A program made the translations under genes and the position numbers. DNA of 44,721 bases from Gammaproteobacteria bacterium (GTDB taxonomy: Bacteria; Pseudomonadota; Gammaproteobacteria; SZUA-152): contig WFQM01000320.1 in the NCBI GenBank assembly GCA_015487095.1, forward strand, positions 1-44,721, written 5' to 3'. Positions 44,301 through 44,721 of the stretch are shown piece by piece. Numbering within the stretch: position 1 is the stretch's first letter; the number at the start of each line of letters is the position of its first letter. Under the pieces are notes generated by a model. That model did not search any database and had not been told where the DNA came from. It saw only the letters and a list, made by a program, of their open reading frames with translations.

Positions 44301-44500
44301 TTCATCAGTATGTGTTGTGCCATCATATGGTGATATTTTTTCTTGCCAGATAAATGTTGTTGCAGCAGGCCTTCCCTGTTTGAATCACACGGGGGAGGCC
44401 ATTCTCATGGGAAGGGGTTGCCGATGGCTATACTCCGTTCGTACGAAGCATGACGCTATAACGTCAAAATATTTTTAATTCAGATGTTCCATATGTTGGG

Positions 44501-44721
44501 TTATGTTTCAATTTCATCAGCCGTAATAATTCCCGTTTCGAGCTTTCCTGCTTCTATCCACTCAATTGTCTCCGGGTGTTTTAACACGCTGTTTTCGTAG
44601 TTTTCTTCAGCTCCGTTTAATGGGGCATAATAACTTTCTTGTTTGGTGTCCGGCAATCTGTTGTTTAAGTTTGTTGTCGGGTCGCCACCCATAGAGAGAG
44701 GTTGCCAGAATACATCATGGA
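44501..44721 (-). CDS. C-terminal part of an unknown protein, cut by the window edge
   Basis: The frame stays open past the last base of the window, so the ATG at 44692 need not be the start. The visible 73 residues (HDVFWQPLSMGGDPTTNL..., then PETIEWIEAGKLETGIITADEIET) are acidic and soluble, and I recognise no family. It is convergent with the cytochrome-containing lipoprotein gene, from which about 200 bases separate it. The true length and function cannot be judged. Confidence 0.5.
   Translation of the reverse strand, partial: HDVFWQPLSMGGDPTTNLNNRLPDTKQESYYAPLNGAEENYENSVLKHPETIEWIEAGKLETGIITADEIET

Overview
The window looks like a piece of a gammaproteobacterial chromosome of intermediate GC. 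Lineage markers include YcgL, ZapE, an E. coli-type bifunctional RlmKL, symmetrical ApaH, YgiQ, an AroG-type DAHP synthase and Lol-type lipoproteins. I cannot name a genus. I see no rRNA, tRNA, CRISPR array, transposase or prophage gene.

Layout. 1-7.5 kb is mostly housekeeping: the end of a MidA-like methyltransferase, a second methyltransferase coupled to uppP, apaH, two small conserved proteins of unknown function, and a YgiQ-family radical SAM enzyme. 7.5-13.3 kb, all on the minus strand, is the most unusual part. A four-gene operon encodes a receiver-like protein, an Arf/MglA-type small GTPase, a fusion of an ABC ATPase with a dual-specificity phosphatase, and a roadblock/LC7 protein. It is followed by a YkgJ-type Cys-cluster protein and a ferredoxin-reductase-globin-zinc-ribbon fusion. 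13.3-16.7 kb holds a Gdx/SugE exporter in AT-rich DNA, zapE, a small lipoprotein and a second roadblock-like gene. 16.7-24.7 kb is a Cu(I)/Ag(I) efflux island on the minus strand: cusF-like, a Met-rich outer-membrane protein, then cusC, cusB and cusA.

A 1.2-kb gap with a palindromic repeat leads into rlmL, a 2-Cys peroxiredoxin, a receiver-adenylyl cyclase fusion and an AlkC-type alkylation repair protein. Then come ycgL, a YbaK-type deacylase, DAHP synthase, a MipA/OmpV porin-like protein and a lipoprotein. The right end (35.6-44.7 kb) carries a lipoprotein made of six copies of an unrecognised repeat, a PilZ protein, a tandem rhodanese, an ABC-2 exporter pair and a large PKD/DUF11 lipoprotein ending in a c-type cytochrome. 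The last gene is cut by the window edge.

Best candidate for an undescribed system: the 9.7-13.3 kb operon. It joins a small GTPase and a roadblock partner, as in MglA/MglB or the actinobacterial conservons, to an ABC ATPase with a degenerate signature motif fused to a Cys-based phosphatase. No membrane permease lies nearby. The roadblock protein, the receiver-like protein and the adjacent redox genes suggest a signalling module rather than a transporter; this is inference. Four different long-hairpin repeats lie between genes (about 0.9, 23.0, 25.3 and 30.4 kb), and one of them has a solo end at 9.56 kb.
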